Source: Dasypus novemcinctus (Eukaryota; Chordata; Mammalia; Cingulata; Dasypodidae). From it: a stretch of 64,000 bases of DNA. Position numbers and translations under genes: made by a program. Below are positions 35,761-48,276 of this stretch, in pieces. The first letter of the stretch is position 1, and each line of letters begins with the position of its first letter. The notes below the pieces were generated by a model. It worked only from the letters and a program-made list of their open reading frames with translations. It was not told the DNA's origin and did no database searches. The DNA lies in contig NC_080680.1 in the NCBI RefSeq assembly GCF_030445035.2, positions 120,120,228-120,184,227 on the forward strand, written 5' to 3'.

Positions 35761-38400
35761 TTTTTCCAACCAGGAGCAGCACTCACCAGATTCTAATCAC
35801 CTGGGGAGCTTTCGTCCCTCTGGAGAAGGGCCTGGACTTTCACGCTTTTTAAAAATTCTCCCCTGACTTGTGAGTCTAATGCGCAAACAGGATTAATACT
35901 CCTCTTCTGCTTGTGCTTCTTTGAAACAAGAAATTGACCAGGGAAACGATAAAAAAAACTCAGATCAACAGGTACTTCGATCTCAACACTAGTCTACTTT
36001 TGAAAGCTAATTAGCATTGATTATAGTTAATGGTAAACGGCTATTTTCCATTCAGTTAAACTAAATGCTTGGTGTTTTAATGATAAGAAAGATAATCAAT
36101 CTAGCCCTGTCAGGAAGAGCTGTAATGCCTCGCAGAACTGTGATAGACTGCCTAGTTACATCAGAGGGGGCCCAGTGGAATTTAGGCATAACTGAAAAAA
36201 GATCAAACCAAAGCCCCACTGGATTTCTAGTGTTGTGACGACTAGTCCCTGTACCTGCTGGGTGTGGGTTTGTGTATGAAGAAAGAAGGTGGACAGTGGG
36301 AAAACAAGTGTTGTGTGGTGTTTGGTACTAGAACACCAGGCCTGACCTGGAAAGAAGTAGCTGGCTCCAAATAGATAACCACATTTCAGTCCCTGAAGCA
36401 GAGGCCTCAGAACCCCTGATGAGAGCCTCCCTGCTTAAACAGCATCAAGAGACAATGGCATTCTCTCCGCTGCCTTGGTTCCTCTACTCTGGGTGAGCCT
36501 TGCAGCCACAAAATCACCAAATGGCAGAATTTGATCACAAGAGTTCTTTTAGCCCAGAGTTTGTAAACTAGAGATCCCCAGCTGTATTTGGCAAACAGGT
36601 ATGCTTTGTGTGAACAGTGCTGGCCACTCTGTGTGTTAAAAAAAAAAAAAAAAAGACAGTACTGACTTAGTTGCCAACATTTAAAATAAGGATATTTTAC
36701 ATTAAAATCCAGATGATCAACTTCTTTTGAAAATTTTGAAGATCTAGCAATGCTTGCCTCTCAAAATTGCCTAGAGGTGAATAAAGGCTTCCTCTTGTAT
36801 TAATGGGACATGTTTCTCGTTTGCCATAATCTCCATTACTCCTTATCAATTCCCTGACACTCAGGTGGATTTTCATCTGCATATCATCATTTGTGTGTTG
36901 TGAGAAATCAATCTGATATGAAGTAAGTGTCCAGTGGACATAGTTGATTGCCAGCCCTGCATCCATTCCAACCCCCTCACCTTTTAATAGAAGCAGGGTT
37001 TTATTCATATATGTTTAACACCCTTGATTCCGTAAGTTTGGGGAGAAGCTGACTTCACATGCATCTCCAAGGATTGTCTTAAATCCCACTCCCCAAGCCA
37101 TAGCCATAGCCTCAGCAATGGGCAGACTAATCAGTGAGTTTCTCAAAATATTAGGTCTAAAGCAGTCTTTTGTCCTCTAAATTTTCATATGCCTGAAATT
37201 GCTGCATCCCTTTTGTTACCAGCTTGAGAATGGAACCAACCCTTTGGGCAGAATGCAGAAAATCACAAGCAAATGGAGCCAGATCAACTCAGGTCACTTC
37301 TATCTTCAACCACACTTCAGGATCTTAGAGATAGTGAGAGAAGAACAGACCTTTCTAGAACCTTTCAGTCCTTACCAGGTAACCATATTCTTCAGCTACT
37401 GGTGAGATCTGTCTTTTCTGAAAGCCCCAGTCAGTCACCTGACACCTTCACAGTAGACTGGACTGGTCCAAAAGGGTAACCACTCTAGAAAATTAGGAAA
37501 TGGACTAGACTGGGGTGGAGCGGGAAGACACGATTCTCTTATTGACCACATTCCTCATTTCTGACAAGCCACCACCTCTTCACCATCTAAATGAAGAGGA
37601 AAAAGGAGTAACCCAAGAGAAATGAGTTTTGCCCTCACTCAAAAATTGGGAAAACAGCATTAGAGGTGCTAAAAGAATTCTTAATGGTTTTATCACTTTT
37701 CTTTAAAAGTTCTAACTCATCGCCTCAGCAATGTTACAATTTAAGTAATATTTTAATAATTCTTTTTTTAAAGGGTAAACCACATTCAGAGATTTCAAGT
37801 GATTTTTTTTTCCAAATTACCCAGTGAGTGCTTGTCTTAACCACAAGACCCAGTTTTCTGAAATCCAGTCCTTCGTTAAATACACAATTCGGCCAAAAGG
37901 TGGCAGCAGGCCTCACGCCTTCACCCACAGTAACCCTTGGAAAGCTTTGATTGCAGAATACTGCTGGAGTATTTACCCATCAGTCCTATCTTCAACTTAA
38001 CTCTTCGAAATCTGAACAGCACTCTTCGGGTGGGCTTAATGTGCCCCTCAAGGACAAAATTAAGATTTTTTTTTTTACTGGTTTTTCAATGCTCCCTGCA
38101 GAGCACTTAAGAGTGGTTTAAATCTCCATGTACTGAAATATTCCACTAACTCTGGGTTGAGTTGTGTGCTAACAGTAATTCTGTGGTAGTCCGTTATTTA
38201 TCCTTAGTTTTTGACAAGATGTCTTTCATCTGGCACGGCATCACATATTAAACAGACACATGCCGATCTCCCAGCCCCTGTTCCAGAACTAGTGAATATG
38301 AATATGCAGGTGATTGATCTAGCAATGGAAGTTCTTACTTTCGTGATTATCCTCCTTAACTGGGCATGTTTGAGGAACACTAATTTATTTATAGGAGCTC
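35761..38400. other. Intergenic DNA upstream of RNF20
   Basis: A short MER5-like piece (TTCTAATCACCTGGGGAGCT near 35790) and a run of about 17 A near 36637-36654 are the only marks. No ORF here has family features. The strand-balanced base composition looks non-coding. Confidence 0.5.
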
Positions 38401-38419
38401 TTTATATATAGTATATATT

Positions 38420-39402
38420 AACATTTAGTATCTTAAGAATTGTCCAATATTTTCTCCCAGCGTTGTCCAGCATCTTTATTTTCTATTGGTGAGGATTTTG
38501 TTTGTTGATTTTATTGTTGTTTCTTTCCTATAGGGAAGTTTTAATTTTTATCATACCAAAGGAGTCAGTGTTTTCCTTTAGGATTTATGGGTTTCATACC
38601 ATGTAAGGAAAGGCTTTCTTTCCAAGACAATACAAATATTCTCCTTTTTTTGTGGTGCTTCAGTATTTCTGTGCCTTTGATCCATCTGTAATTATTTTGG
38701 GGCATGGTGTAGATGATAGTCTGCTTGTTTCCAGTGTATAAGCAATTGGCTAACATCTTTAATTGAGTAACCAGTTATTTCTTCTACTGACTTGAAATTT
38801 CACCTTTGCCTTAGTGATCTCTCATACATTCCTGTTTTGAAGCAGACTGAAAAAGAGAAAAGAATCAGGCCCATTTCTTTATACTTTGTTTAATTGGATC
38901 CAGAACCCACACTACTATAGCAGAGTCTCTCTTAACGAGTATTTATCATTAATTATTAAACTTTATCTCCTCCAACCCTAAAAGAAAATTAAAAAGTTAG
39001 TTCTATTGGAACTAGTAGAAGTTCTGCTCCACTTGTGCCTAGGACAACTTAATTATCAGCCTTGCTTAGATTGGCTGCTGTGGCAAAAGCAGGGAATCAA
39101 AACAATTTGTAACTACATACAAAATTCCATTGAAATTCTGATCGAGTGAATTAACTATATAAAATTATATAGGAAGAAGTGGAAACATTATAATATTTAG
39201 TCTTCTCAACCAGGAACAGGTCAGAGCTCTCCATCTCCTCAATCTTCTTTTATTTCAATAAAACTTCATGGTTTTCTTCTACCAAGTCTTTTGTGTTATT
39301 TATTTAGGTTATATATACTTATCCTTAGATTTTGTTGCTTTTGAGAATGAGGCTTTCAAAAATTACCATTTTCCAATTGGTATAAAAGCTCCACAGGAAA
39401 GC
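38420..39402 (-). repeat. Antisense L1M ORF2 relic, left part
   Basis: The plus strand is the complement of old L1: TTTTCTCCCAGCGTTGTCC, TTTGATCCATCTGTAATTA, AATAAAACTTCATGG-TTTTC, ending TTTTCCAATTGGTATAAAAG and CACAGGAAAGCTAT. The same L1 resumes at about 39960. Confidence 0.7.
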
Positions 39403-39422
39403 TATATATATATATATATATA
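39403..39422. repeat. (TA)n tract at the outer edge of the inverted-repeat left arm
   Basis: About ten TA units lie between the L1 phrase GGAAAGCTAT and the first base of the left arm. Confidence 0.9.
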
Positions 39423-39891
39423 ATTTATTTTTATTATAATGTTACTTTCAAAGGCATAAGCATAAACTTGATATCCTTGTTTCCATAGCTACACAAACCA
39501 AAACATCTTTACAAATGAAATATAAACAAAGGGACAAGTCGAGTAAAATTCAAGTTAACAATATTTATTTAGCATGGCACTTAATGCTTTTTGCTGAAAT
39601 TAAGACTTGCTTGCAATGTGAATATGGCATGATCTAGATTGATCAGAAGTTCAATGATCCATTTCCTCACTCTCAGCTGTTCTTGGGGAAGGATTGCTGA
39701 TCACCACCTATGTGGGTTCTCTTGGGACTCTTGTAAACTCCAAGGGTGCCCTAGGGTGGGATAACAGTTACTGTGTCTTGTAATTTTTTAAAAATGAAAA
39801 TATGATCATACTACTCATATTGTCATGGTGTTTCATGTTGGCATTTATACATTTAAATAACACTTTGTTGTGAAGCTGTACCATTATTTAT
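39421..39891. repeat. Left arm of a ~99% inverted repeat (471 bases)
   Basis: Its reverse complement matches 40824-41374 along its whole length. Reading both base by base I count 5 substitutions in 471 aligned bases (about 98.9% identity). The only other difference is an 80-base stretch present in the right arm and absent here, at the joint GGGTG/CCCTAGG near 39748. No terminal repeats, target duplications or coding signal mark it as a transposon. Confidence 0.97.
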
Positions 39892-39960
39892 ATATTAATA
39901 TAATTGTTAATATATTGATAATTAATATATATTTATTAATATATATTATATTTATATATT
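39892..39960. repeat. AT-rich quasi-palindrome at the inner edge of the left arm
   Basis: Almost pure A and T with many TATTAATATA-type short palindromes, between the left arm and the resumed L1. Such tracts are known fragile sites. Confidence 0.85.
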
Positions 39961-40200
39961 ACATATTCACATTTGACATTCTCATCACCTTGCAAAACTC
40001 TCTTGTTATTTCTGATAGTTTTTTCATTGATTCTCTTTATTTATTTATTTTTGGTAAGGGAACAATCCTATCATCTGCAAATAACAATGGTTCTCTTGCT
40101 TCTTTTACAATATATATACCCTTTTAATCCTTTTTCTGATCTCATTTTCGGGTTGAAGAGAATGATGACATTGTCAACTCCTGACCCCACTTTTCCTGCC
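39961..40200 (-). repeat. Antisense L1M ORF2 relic, right part
   Basis: It continues the L1 broken at 39402: CAAAACTCTCTTGTTATTTC, TCATTGATTCTCTTTA and CTATCATCTGCAAATAACAA follow in proper L1 order. Confidence 0.7.
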
Positions 40201-40823
40201 ACATGTATTTTCAGTCCCTGCCAACCACCTGACTTACTGTATTTGCTTGTATGACATGACCATCTTGTTTATTAATCACCATGCCCCATCTGGGCCATGT
40301 TCTAAATCATAGCTTTCCTTCAAAGTCCATTTCAAGTCCTACTCCCTTTGATTAAGATCCCTTAGAAACTGTCTCCAGCTCTTATTGCACCAACTCATGA
40401 ACTTTGACAATAAAGGTAGTGTTGAAACTTGGAAAGCAAGAAGGGGGCTTTCCCTGGGGAAGGCTGGCTGGCTAATTCTAAGATACATCCCCGGGTAGTA
40501 TTATGTAGGTAAAATCTTATTTCATACTCTGTTACAAACACACAAACCTGACTGTAACTTTAGGATTCCCAAAAGTGACTGATTTCTAAAGAAAACACCC
40601 ATTATCCAATCATAAGCAGTGTTTTAACCAAAGTGCCCGCTTGTTAATTTTTTCACAGAACCAGATATTTGCATCCTGTGGCCATTAATTAGTCACCCTT
40701 AGTTGGTCTCTGTATGAAGCCGCAATTACAGATAATCAGAAGTTTACTTGGTGGACCTGGAATCAAATAAGAAGGATTTGATGTATCATTTTAATATTAA
40801 TAGCACCTATCAAGAAGGACTGG

Positions 40824-41374
40824 ATAAATAATGGTACAGCTTCACAACAAAATGTTATTTAAATGTATAAATGCCAACATGAAACACCATGACAATATGA
40901 GTAGTATGATCATATTTTCATTTTTAAAAAATTACAAGACACAGTAACTGTTATCCCACCCTAGGGTACCTGTGCTCATTCAGTTCAACTCCTAGTACAG
41001 ATTTGGGGCAACAGCACCAAGTTATGTTTCCAGGTCCACTTTCCCTCACCCTTGGAGTTTACAAGAGTCCCAAGAGAACCCACATAGGTGGTGATCAGCA
41101 ATCCTTCCCCAAGAACAGCTGAGAGTGAGGAAATGGATCATTGAACTTCTGATCAATCTAGATCATGCCATATTCACATTGCAAGCAAGTCTTAATTTCA
41201 GCAAAAAACATTAAGTGCCATGCTAAATAAATATTGTTAACTTGAATTTTACTCGACTTGTCCCTTTGTTTATATGTCATTTGTAAAGATGTTTTGGTTT
41301 GTGTAGCTATGAAACCAAGGATATCAAGTTTATGCTTATGCCTTTGAAAGTAACATTATAATAAAAATAAATTA
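40824..41374. repeat. Right arm of the inverted repeat (551 bases, probable source copy)
   Basis: It is the reverse complement of 39421-39891, plus 80 extra bases at about 40971-41050. The surrounding DNA is not interrupted by AT-rich filler, so this looks like the original location and the left arm like the copy. The 932-base spacer (39892-40823) holds the AT-rich tract, the L1 remnant and unique sequence. Confidence 0.97.
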
Positions 41375-42115
41375 AGCACTAAGTGGTCCATGAGAATTTT
41401 GGTTTCTGTACATTACTCAGTTGGAAAATTGCTTATTTATTACTTAATTGTAAGTATACTGCTTTGAGAGACAAGTCACTCACCTTCTCTCTCAAGAAAC
41501 AGGTGGTCTTATTTTGGAGCAGGTGGGAGGAAGTTCTGGGGTTTCTTGACATCCCTATTCTTTCTCCCAAGCATAGCTCTGGTTGGTAACATTTACCGTT
41601 CATATTGGAATAAGTCATTAGGCCTTACTTACGGAATTAAAACTTCACATTACAATTTATGCGTCAGCCTGGAAGCTGGGTTCATTTGCAGTTTGTAATT
41701 GAATAAGGCTTTAAAAGTATTTGAATGCCAGGACAATGGGGATTTCAAAAGTATAAGATAAGGATTTTTTACTTGAGTATGTCCAAGACCTGGAGCACAT
41801 TTTGACACTGCATTGACATTTCAAATTTCAATTTCAATTAAACCACACGGGTTCTCTTTCTTACTTGTACTTGCTTTTATTAATCTAGTAATTAGGTGTG
41901 TGGTCACTTACAACTGAGTAGCAATGAAGCTTAATTAGATCAGCTTGTTTGGAACGTGACCTTAACATTTAAAATAACGGTTAAAGAGATGTGTGGCTTC
42001 AAGCTGCTAAATGCTACACTATCTGAAGTACTGAGCATCTTGTCTTGTGGTGTTTTTTTTTCTTTGGTGAAAACTGTCCTTTTAAAATAAGTGCTAATCA
42101 ATTTGTACTAAAAGC
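41375..42115. other. Intergenic, nothing recognised
   Basis: AT-rich, with no repeat or coding features that I can name. Confidence 0.5.
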
Positions 42116-42430
42116 TTAAAATATAAGTCATACCCAATGATCAAGCAATTCCAGGTCTAGTAATGAATTCTAAGGAAAATAAAATCAAATAACTGTTTAA
42201 ACATAACTGTATGAAAATATTTATAATAGCATTATTATAATTTTAAAATTTCAGAATCAATCTAAATGAATTATAATATGCCCATAACACAGAATGCTAC
42301 GTAGTCATTAAAATTGTGATATAAAGCTGTATTTTTTAACATTGAAAGATGCTTACTATGTACTGCTAAATAGGATAAGCAGGTTACAGGAATATATGCC
42401 TAGCAACCATTTTTATATATAAAAAGTTTA
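42116..42430 (+). repeat. L1M 3' region fragment
   Basis: ATGATCAAGCAATTCCAGG, TTATAATAGCATTATTATAA, ACGTAGTCATTAAAATTGTG follow the 3' end of ORF2 in old L1M copies. Confidence 0.6.
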
Positions 42431-43309
42431 TATCCAACCTGCTGTCCAGTTAGGACTCACATAAATTGTCTCCAGTTGTAATCTCTACTTCTGTCTCCCA
42501 TTTACTCTATTTTTCTAAATCAAATCTTTCCTTTATCAACTATTAACATAGAAATAAATATGGTGAAGTTTAAAGTGGAAAATGAGTAGCAAGCACAAAA
42601 CTAGCTCTTTAAGGAGAAGGCCTGACCACTGTTGAAAGACATCCCTGCACTCATGGAAGAGAAACTGAATCGAGTCTCTTCTGGCTTCAACTTCTGAGGA
42701 AGTCAGTGGTGAGTCCAGGCGTGATTCCTGGAGAGCCTCTTGCTCGTGGAAGTTACTGAGCCAGATATTGACCTTCCAGAAACAAAAACTGGGACCTCGG
42801 ATAATTTACACTGGTTATGTAGTCTCACCATCCCACCCATTGCCTCCCACCAGCCAAGAACCATCATCCCAAATCACAAGTTCATCATTCCTTTGCTTTC
42901 CTTTCTGGGTGCTTTTGTTGTATCTAATTGTAGCCCAAGAAAGCATATATTTTACTTGTTTTTAACGTTGTTTTAACGTTACTAATTTTCCTGTTAACAA
43001 GACAGGAAGTTTAGCATGGTTGCCCATCCTTTGCTAGGACTTCCTTTTCCTCCTTCCACTCTCTCTCTCTTTGGGTTGGTATAATCTAGACATTTAATTC
43101 TGGTTTACATAGATTATTTTCTCTTTTTCTTTGCTCTCAACTTTTTTTTTTCAAGCAACAACAAACAGTATTCGATCACTTTTATTTCACAGACTTCTTA
43201 CAGCATAACTCCTCTGTCGTCCCTCTTCTTAGTTAAGTCATTCATTCAAAGTTCCCCTGTGGGAGTTTTGGGTGGCAAAGCTTTCGAGGTCTTATATACA
43301 GACAGTCCT

Positions 43310-43617
43310 GGGAATTGGACTTGGCCCAGTGGTTACAGCATCCATCTACCACATGGGAGGTCCGCGGTTCAAACCCCAGACCTCCATAACCCATGTGAAA
43401 CTGGCCCACATGCAGTGTTGATGCGCGCAAGGGGCCCCCTGCCATGCAGGGGTGTCCCCGTGCAGGGGGGCCCCACACGCAAGGAGTGTGCTCCGTAAGG
43501 ATAGCCACCCAGCGCGAAAGAAAGTGCAGCCTGCCCAAGAATGGCACCACACACATGGAGAGTTGATGCAGCAAGATGACGCAACAAAAAGAAACACAGA
43601 TTCCCATGCCGCTGACA
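43310..43617 (+). mobile_element. DAS-SINE lacking its 3' end and A tail
   Basis: The head GGACTTGGCCCAGTGGTTAC, B box GGTTCAAACCCC and body are intact up to CCGCTGACAAC, then the element stops. It has no A tail, yet it is flanked by a perfect 12-base duplication ACAGACAGTCCT (43298-43309 and 43618-43629). Confidence 0.95.
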
Positions 43618-43629
43618 ACAGACAGTCCT

Positions 43630-44130
43630 AGCATTGTGCAGCCCTGATGTGCACACATGTCAGTTGCTGCACTTTAAGTAACACCAGCTCCCCCCAACAA
43701 CGGTTCAGATTCAGTTACCTCTGTAGGTTGGCTGTATTTGTGTCAAGTACCAACTCGGCTTCCAGCTCATTAGTCCCCAAGTCACCACAAGAATAAGAGA
43801 GGTGCATCTTGAGCTGTGACCACATCACCTCTTTCAAAACCTTTCCATGATTGGTCACTATGGATCTGTTATTCAGAGCACACCTCTACATCTCCCAGTG
43901 ATAAACCACGAGACACTCTATAAAAGTGGATAATCAAGAGAGCGACTTGACCAACAGAAATGAAATTGCAACAACAACAAAGAATGAGAAGTCATAATGC
44001 TGGAAGTAAAATTGGTGTGATTAAGATTTGAAAATGGCAGCAGCAGAGTGAAGAGAAGGCAAGAAGTAGGGCTGCATGCAGCTACAGTATGAACCACACT
44101 GAAAATCCTATGAATACAAAAAAGGTGAAG
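43630..44130. other. Intergenic, nothing recognised
   Basis: Unique-looking sequence with a short AACAACAAC repeat near 43970. No gene signal. Confidence 0.5.
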
Positions 44131-44135
44131 TCACA

Positions 44136-44614
44136 TGTAGTAGTTTGATATAGTTATAAATTCCAAAAATAGATATTGGGTTATGTTTGTAATATGATCT
44201 GTAACCTGGGCATGATTGAGTTATGATTCAGGCATTGAGTCCCCACCCCTTGGTGAGTAAGAACTCAGATAAAAGGCATGGCAAAGAACAGAGTTGGGGG
44301 GCTTCTGATGTTGGAGTTTTAATGTTGGAGTTTGATGCTGAAGACTTCAGCTGGAGCCCCAGGAAGTAAGCTCACACAGGAGAGAGGAGCCAGCCCCAGG
44401 AGAAAAGGAACCTTGAACCCAGAGAAAAGCAAGCCCCAGGAAAGTAGGAACCCAGGAAGCCTGAATCCTCACAGACATCGGCAGCCATCTTGCTCCAAAT
44501 AGACTTTGCTTTATGACCTGGAATCTGTAAGTCCCTACCCCAAATAAATAACCTTTATAAAAACCAACCAATTTCTGGTATTTTGCATCAGCACCCCTTT
44601 GGCTGACTAATAAA
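44136..44614 (+). repeat. Solo LTR (ERVL/MaLR-like), 5-base target duplication
   Basis: It starts TGTAGTAGTTTGATATAG and ends GGCTGACTAATAA. TCACA flanks both sides (44131-44135 and 44615-44619). Inside are AGATAAAAGGCATGGCAAAG and CCCTACCCCAAATAAATAAC. It is alignable throughout with 51308-51784. I infer an LTR lineage amplified in armadillo or xenarthran genomes. Confidence 0.85.
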
Positions 44615-44619
44615 TCACA

Positions 44620-45470
44620 TTTGCATCTTTTTCAGTTGCACTAGGAACAGAAAGCCACTTACGGTCAAAATAGAGCATTTCTTTCTCCTTTGAATTGAAG
44701 GCTGCAAAAACAACAGAATCCCAATCTGGGTAGCATTCAGGCTAAGTGTTGAAATTGGTTGCCACATTAAAAGAAAATGATAATTACAGGAAGACTGAAG
44801 AAGAGTACTTTATTGCAAGTAAGGGCTGGTTTCATCATTTCAGAAGGTGGCCTGATTGATGAACGTTAAACTACCTGGTGAAGATGCTAGCACAGAAAAA
44901 GATGCTGCTAGGAAATTGTGAAATCTGCACAAGATTATGAGGATTAGGTAAAGCAGGTGGTTATGATTAAATAACTAATGATTAATGCTGGTGAGGCAGG
45001 CCTTTTTTTGGGGAAGGCAGCCCTATGAGACCTTATGCAATAAAGTAAGTAGGATCATAAAATGCCCAGTAAAGAGTTAAAGATAGATTAACTCTTTTAT
45101 TAGGAGGTGAATTACACATTGTAAATTATACAAAGAAAGAAGAAGGCAAGCTCTTTTCAAACTACTCTTGATAAGTTTTTTTACAAAGTAAAACACTCTT
45201 ATCAGTCTTTCTAATGTTTTAAATTACAGTGTAGTGAATAAATATTAGTTTTACCTTTTTTTTTTCATTTCCCTATACATTTGTAACCAGCAGTAAGGGA
45301 GTTTTTATTTTGACAAAAAATTTTAAATGTCATGGAACAGTCATGTTCCACATTAATATTGAGTTTGCTTTGTGTGGTTTCAGTATAATGATTTTTTTAC
45401 AGTCCCCCACCACCATCCAAGTGAAACGTTCCAGTACTTAACATTTTTATAAAAAAGCATTGCCTTGATG
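44620..45470. other. Intergenic, nothing recognised
   Basis: AT-rich sequence with no ORF of interest and no repeat that I can name. Confidence 0.45.
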
Positions 45471-45590
45471 ATGCCTTGATTTGGACATTTTCACAGCCTC
45501 AAAACTTAGGTAAATAAATTTCCACTGTTTAAACCCAACCTATTTCATGGTATTTGCTTTAAGCAGCCTAGGAAACTAAAATAGGCCAAC
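45471..45590 (+). repeat. MLT1-like LTR end fragment
   Basis: AGGTAAATAAATTTCCACTG, AACCTATTTCATGGTATTTG and CAGCCTAGGAAACTAAAATA are the usual end of MLT1/MaLR LTRs. Confidence 0.6.
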
Positions 45591-48230
45591 GGCTAAAGCC
45601 AGTGAGATTGGGTAGAAGATGATAACCAGGTGAGAGAGGATGCCCTTGTCTGTCTATATTCTCTGTCAAAAGAGAAAAAGAGGGAGTGGAGGGGTCTATT
45701 TGTAGGATCGGAATGTTCTGGCTTATCAACCAGTTAATTGTAATAAAACAGATTAGAATGTCTACTTTTGGATTTATCCAGAATGGTCTTTGCTTTTGGT
45801 TTTTTCTCTTTTGTGAAATGGGAATAATCAAAAGATTAGGTGATGGTGAAAGGGCAGAGAGGACCATAACACCATTTCCAATGCCCTCTCTCCTCTAGGG
45901 AGCACAGCAATTGCAGGTGCCCTCACTGTGGAGATAGAAGGAAGCCCAGGGTATCTGGACAAGCAGGAACCATCATATCAGCACACAGTCTGAACATGTT
46001 TTGATAAAAAGGAAGGGTTAAACAATTCCTATACTTATAAAAAGAAATGTTTCTGTCTATGCCTAGTGACAAATGCAGCCTCAGGACTCACTCATATAAG
46101 GAGCCTGATGTTTATAGGAAGTTGGCGTGATTAATGATATAAATTATTTGCAATAGTGGCAAGAAAAAGATGTCCTTCTTATTGATTTTCTTTTCTGAAG
46201 ACTAGGACAAGCCATGCCTGATGGTATTCCAGTCTCCCATCTGTAAGGATGCTGGCAGGTGGGGCCAGGGTCCTTGAAGGATGGCAGAAAGACGGAGAAA
46301 GGGATGTGCAAGGCTAATTCCCTGGGGACAGAAGGATGCCACAGTAGGAGCTATAAAGACACATGATTTATTTTCTTTTGGTCTCCTCAAGGCTTCCTCA
46401 TCATCTGCTGTACAAATGGATTATTTGCGGTTTTGTTCCCGCTCCCTTAATGATGGAATGACATTTGTTTTAGAGTTTGACTCTCCATGGGCAACCTCAT
46501 TCCCTAATTTGCATGTTTTTGGAGGTGTTTGGCTGATGGGATCAGGGACCATGAGGCATGACTTCAGTTGTCACTATGTAAATATTTAGACACAATTGAC
46601 ACAAACTAAACCATCTGTTGGTTTCCTCATTTGGCTCTGCTAGGATAGAGCAACCAAATAAACAAGAGTACTTCACTGAGGGCACAGGTATTTCTTTAAA
46701 CAAGAAATAGTTCAAAATTTGATACCAGGATGAAATTTTAGCTCCCCATTCCAATGAACATTCTAGATTAAGAGCAGGAGCAGGGTTGAGAGAGGGAGGA
46801 TGACTTCAAAACCAACCTGTTTGAAATTTATCTGAAGAACCAATAATTTCACCCACACTAGGGCCCACAGGAAATGGCTTTGCCTGAGATGTGTTTGGTA
46901 TTTTTAAAAGAATAATTCTGAACTAGACAAGAGCATGCAGGAGGATGGAGAAAAGAGAATCAATGGGGCCTCTTGTTTTATCTGTGTGGGTGCCTTGCGG
47001 TGTGACCACGATTATAAAGTGTTTTCCACGTCGAGGCTAAAACACTGGACACTGGAAACCTGAGGGACGGCCTTCCTGCTTTCAGGTGGCTCTACCCCTG
47101 CTCATAGGTGGATTTCCCTCTCCATGGTGCCCCCATTTTTTGGCTGTCAGGCTCAGCTCGGCTCAGCTTCTAAACCTTTGCTAATTCTAAGGGAAAATGT
47201 TTCTGTTGCTGCTGCAGCATCACTATGGTAACGTTAAGGCAGGTTGGAAAACCCCATGAAGAATCATCTGCAGGGTGTGGACCAAGGAGAACATCCGATG
47301 TGTGCTGTGGAGATGAAAGGAAGGAACAGGCCTGTTGCTTCATGTGGGACCTGGAGAGAGAAAAAGGTGCTTTTCTTTTTCATTTTTATCTCAACGTGGA
47401 CATTCCTGAAGTTTATCATTTTTACAAAACAAGTTATCAGAAATATCAAAGAGTTGATAGAATTTCTGCACCAGTTTTCACATAAGTCAATGATTATGAA
47501 CTGGTGTCCAATGTAAATACTAAGCACAGACTGCCTTCCCTCCTGGTCATTTGCATTTGAGTGATTTGTTTTGGAGCTGCTGTTTCGCTTTTTATAAACA
47601 TCGGTCATTTTCTTGAAAACTGATTTGGTTTGTCCAAGAAAGTCGGCACTTTCTGCTGCATGGCATTTTCTTTTTTGGAAAACACTGAGATAAAATATGG
47701 AATTGTGTATTTGTTTGCATCTGAACCAAACCTTTTGAGATCCCTATTACCCTGAAGACATTTCTAGGGCATATTAAATACTAATTGTACCCTCATAATG
47801 TCTAACGCAGCTTCTATATTTCTAAAGAAAGCAGCATTTCTTTCAGAGGCTGCCCAGAGTTTGAACTACATCAGAGTTTCTATATCTTTTCTGATTTGGA
47901 GTCCTTTCCCCAAATAGGGCGGTTATATCAGGACAAAAGTTTTATGCTCATGCCAAACAGGCTCTGATATTTCACAGATACATTTGTATAGAGCAAGACT
48001 CTTTGCTCTGGACCTTGGATAACCACAAAGAAATTGAGAAACCATGATTATTGGACGCTAAGCAGAAGAAAGGGTACTTAAAAACACACAACACAGATCA
48101 CCTGGAGGCCAGCAGAAACAAAGCCAGAACTTGGTAGGGCTGTTTGCCACCAAGTGTTCCAGAAACCCATTTTCTTAAATAGGGAAAGTACGGTCCAGTT
48201 TTGCAATGTTAATAGCTGCCAGTCTCTCAA
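45591..48230. other. Intergenic, nothing recognised
   Basis: This is the longest stretch without a repeat that I can name. Several short ORFs occur on both strands with no family features. It may be unique or very old sequence. Confidence 0.45.
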
Positions 48231-48232
48231 GC

Positions 48233-48233
48233 A

Positions 48234-48267
<34 letters not shown>

Positions 48268-48276
48268 TTTTTTTTC
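48233..48276. repeat. (TA)n followed by a long T run
   Basis: About nine TA units followed by roughly 25 T. The T run suggests the A tail of a lost minus-strand retroelement. Confidence 0.85.

Noticed and set aside
39421..41374. The inverted repeat as a transposon with long terminal inverted repeats
   Set aside because: The spacer holds an older L1 remnant and no transposase, no duplication flanks the pair, and the arms differ by an 80-base block.
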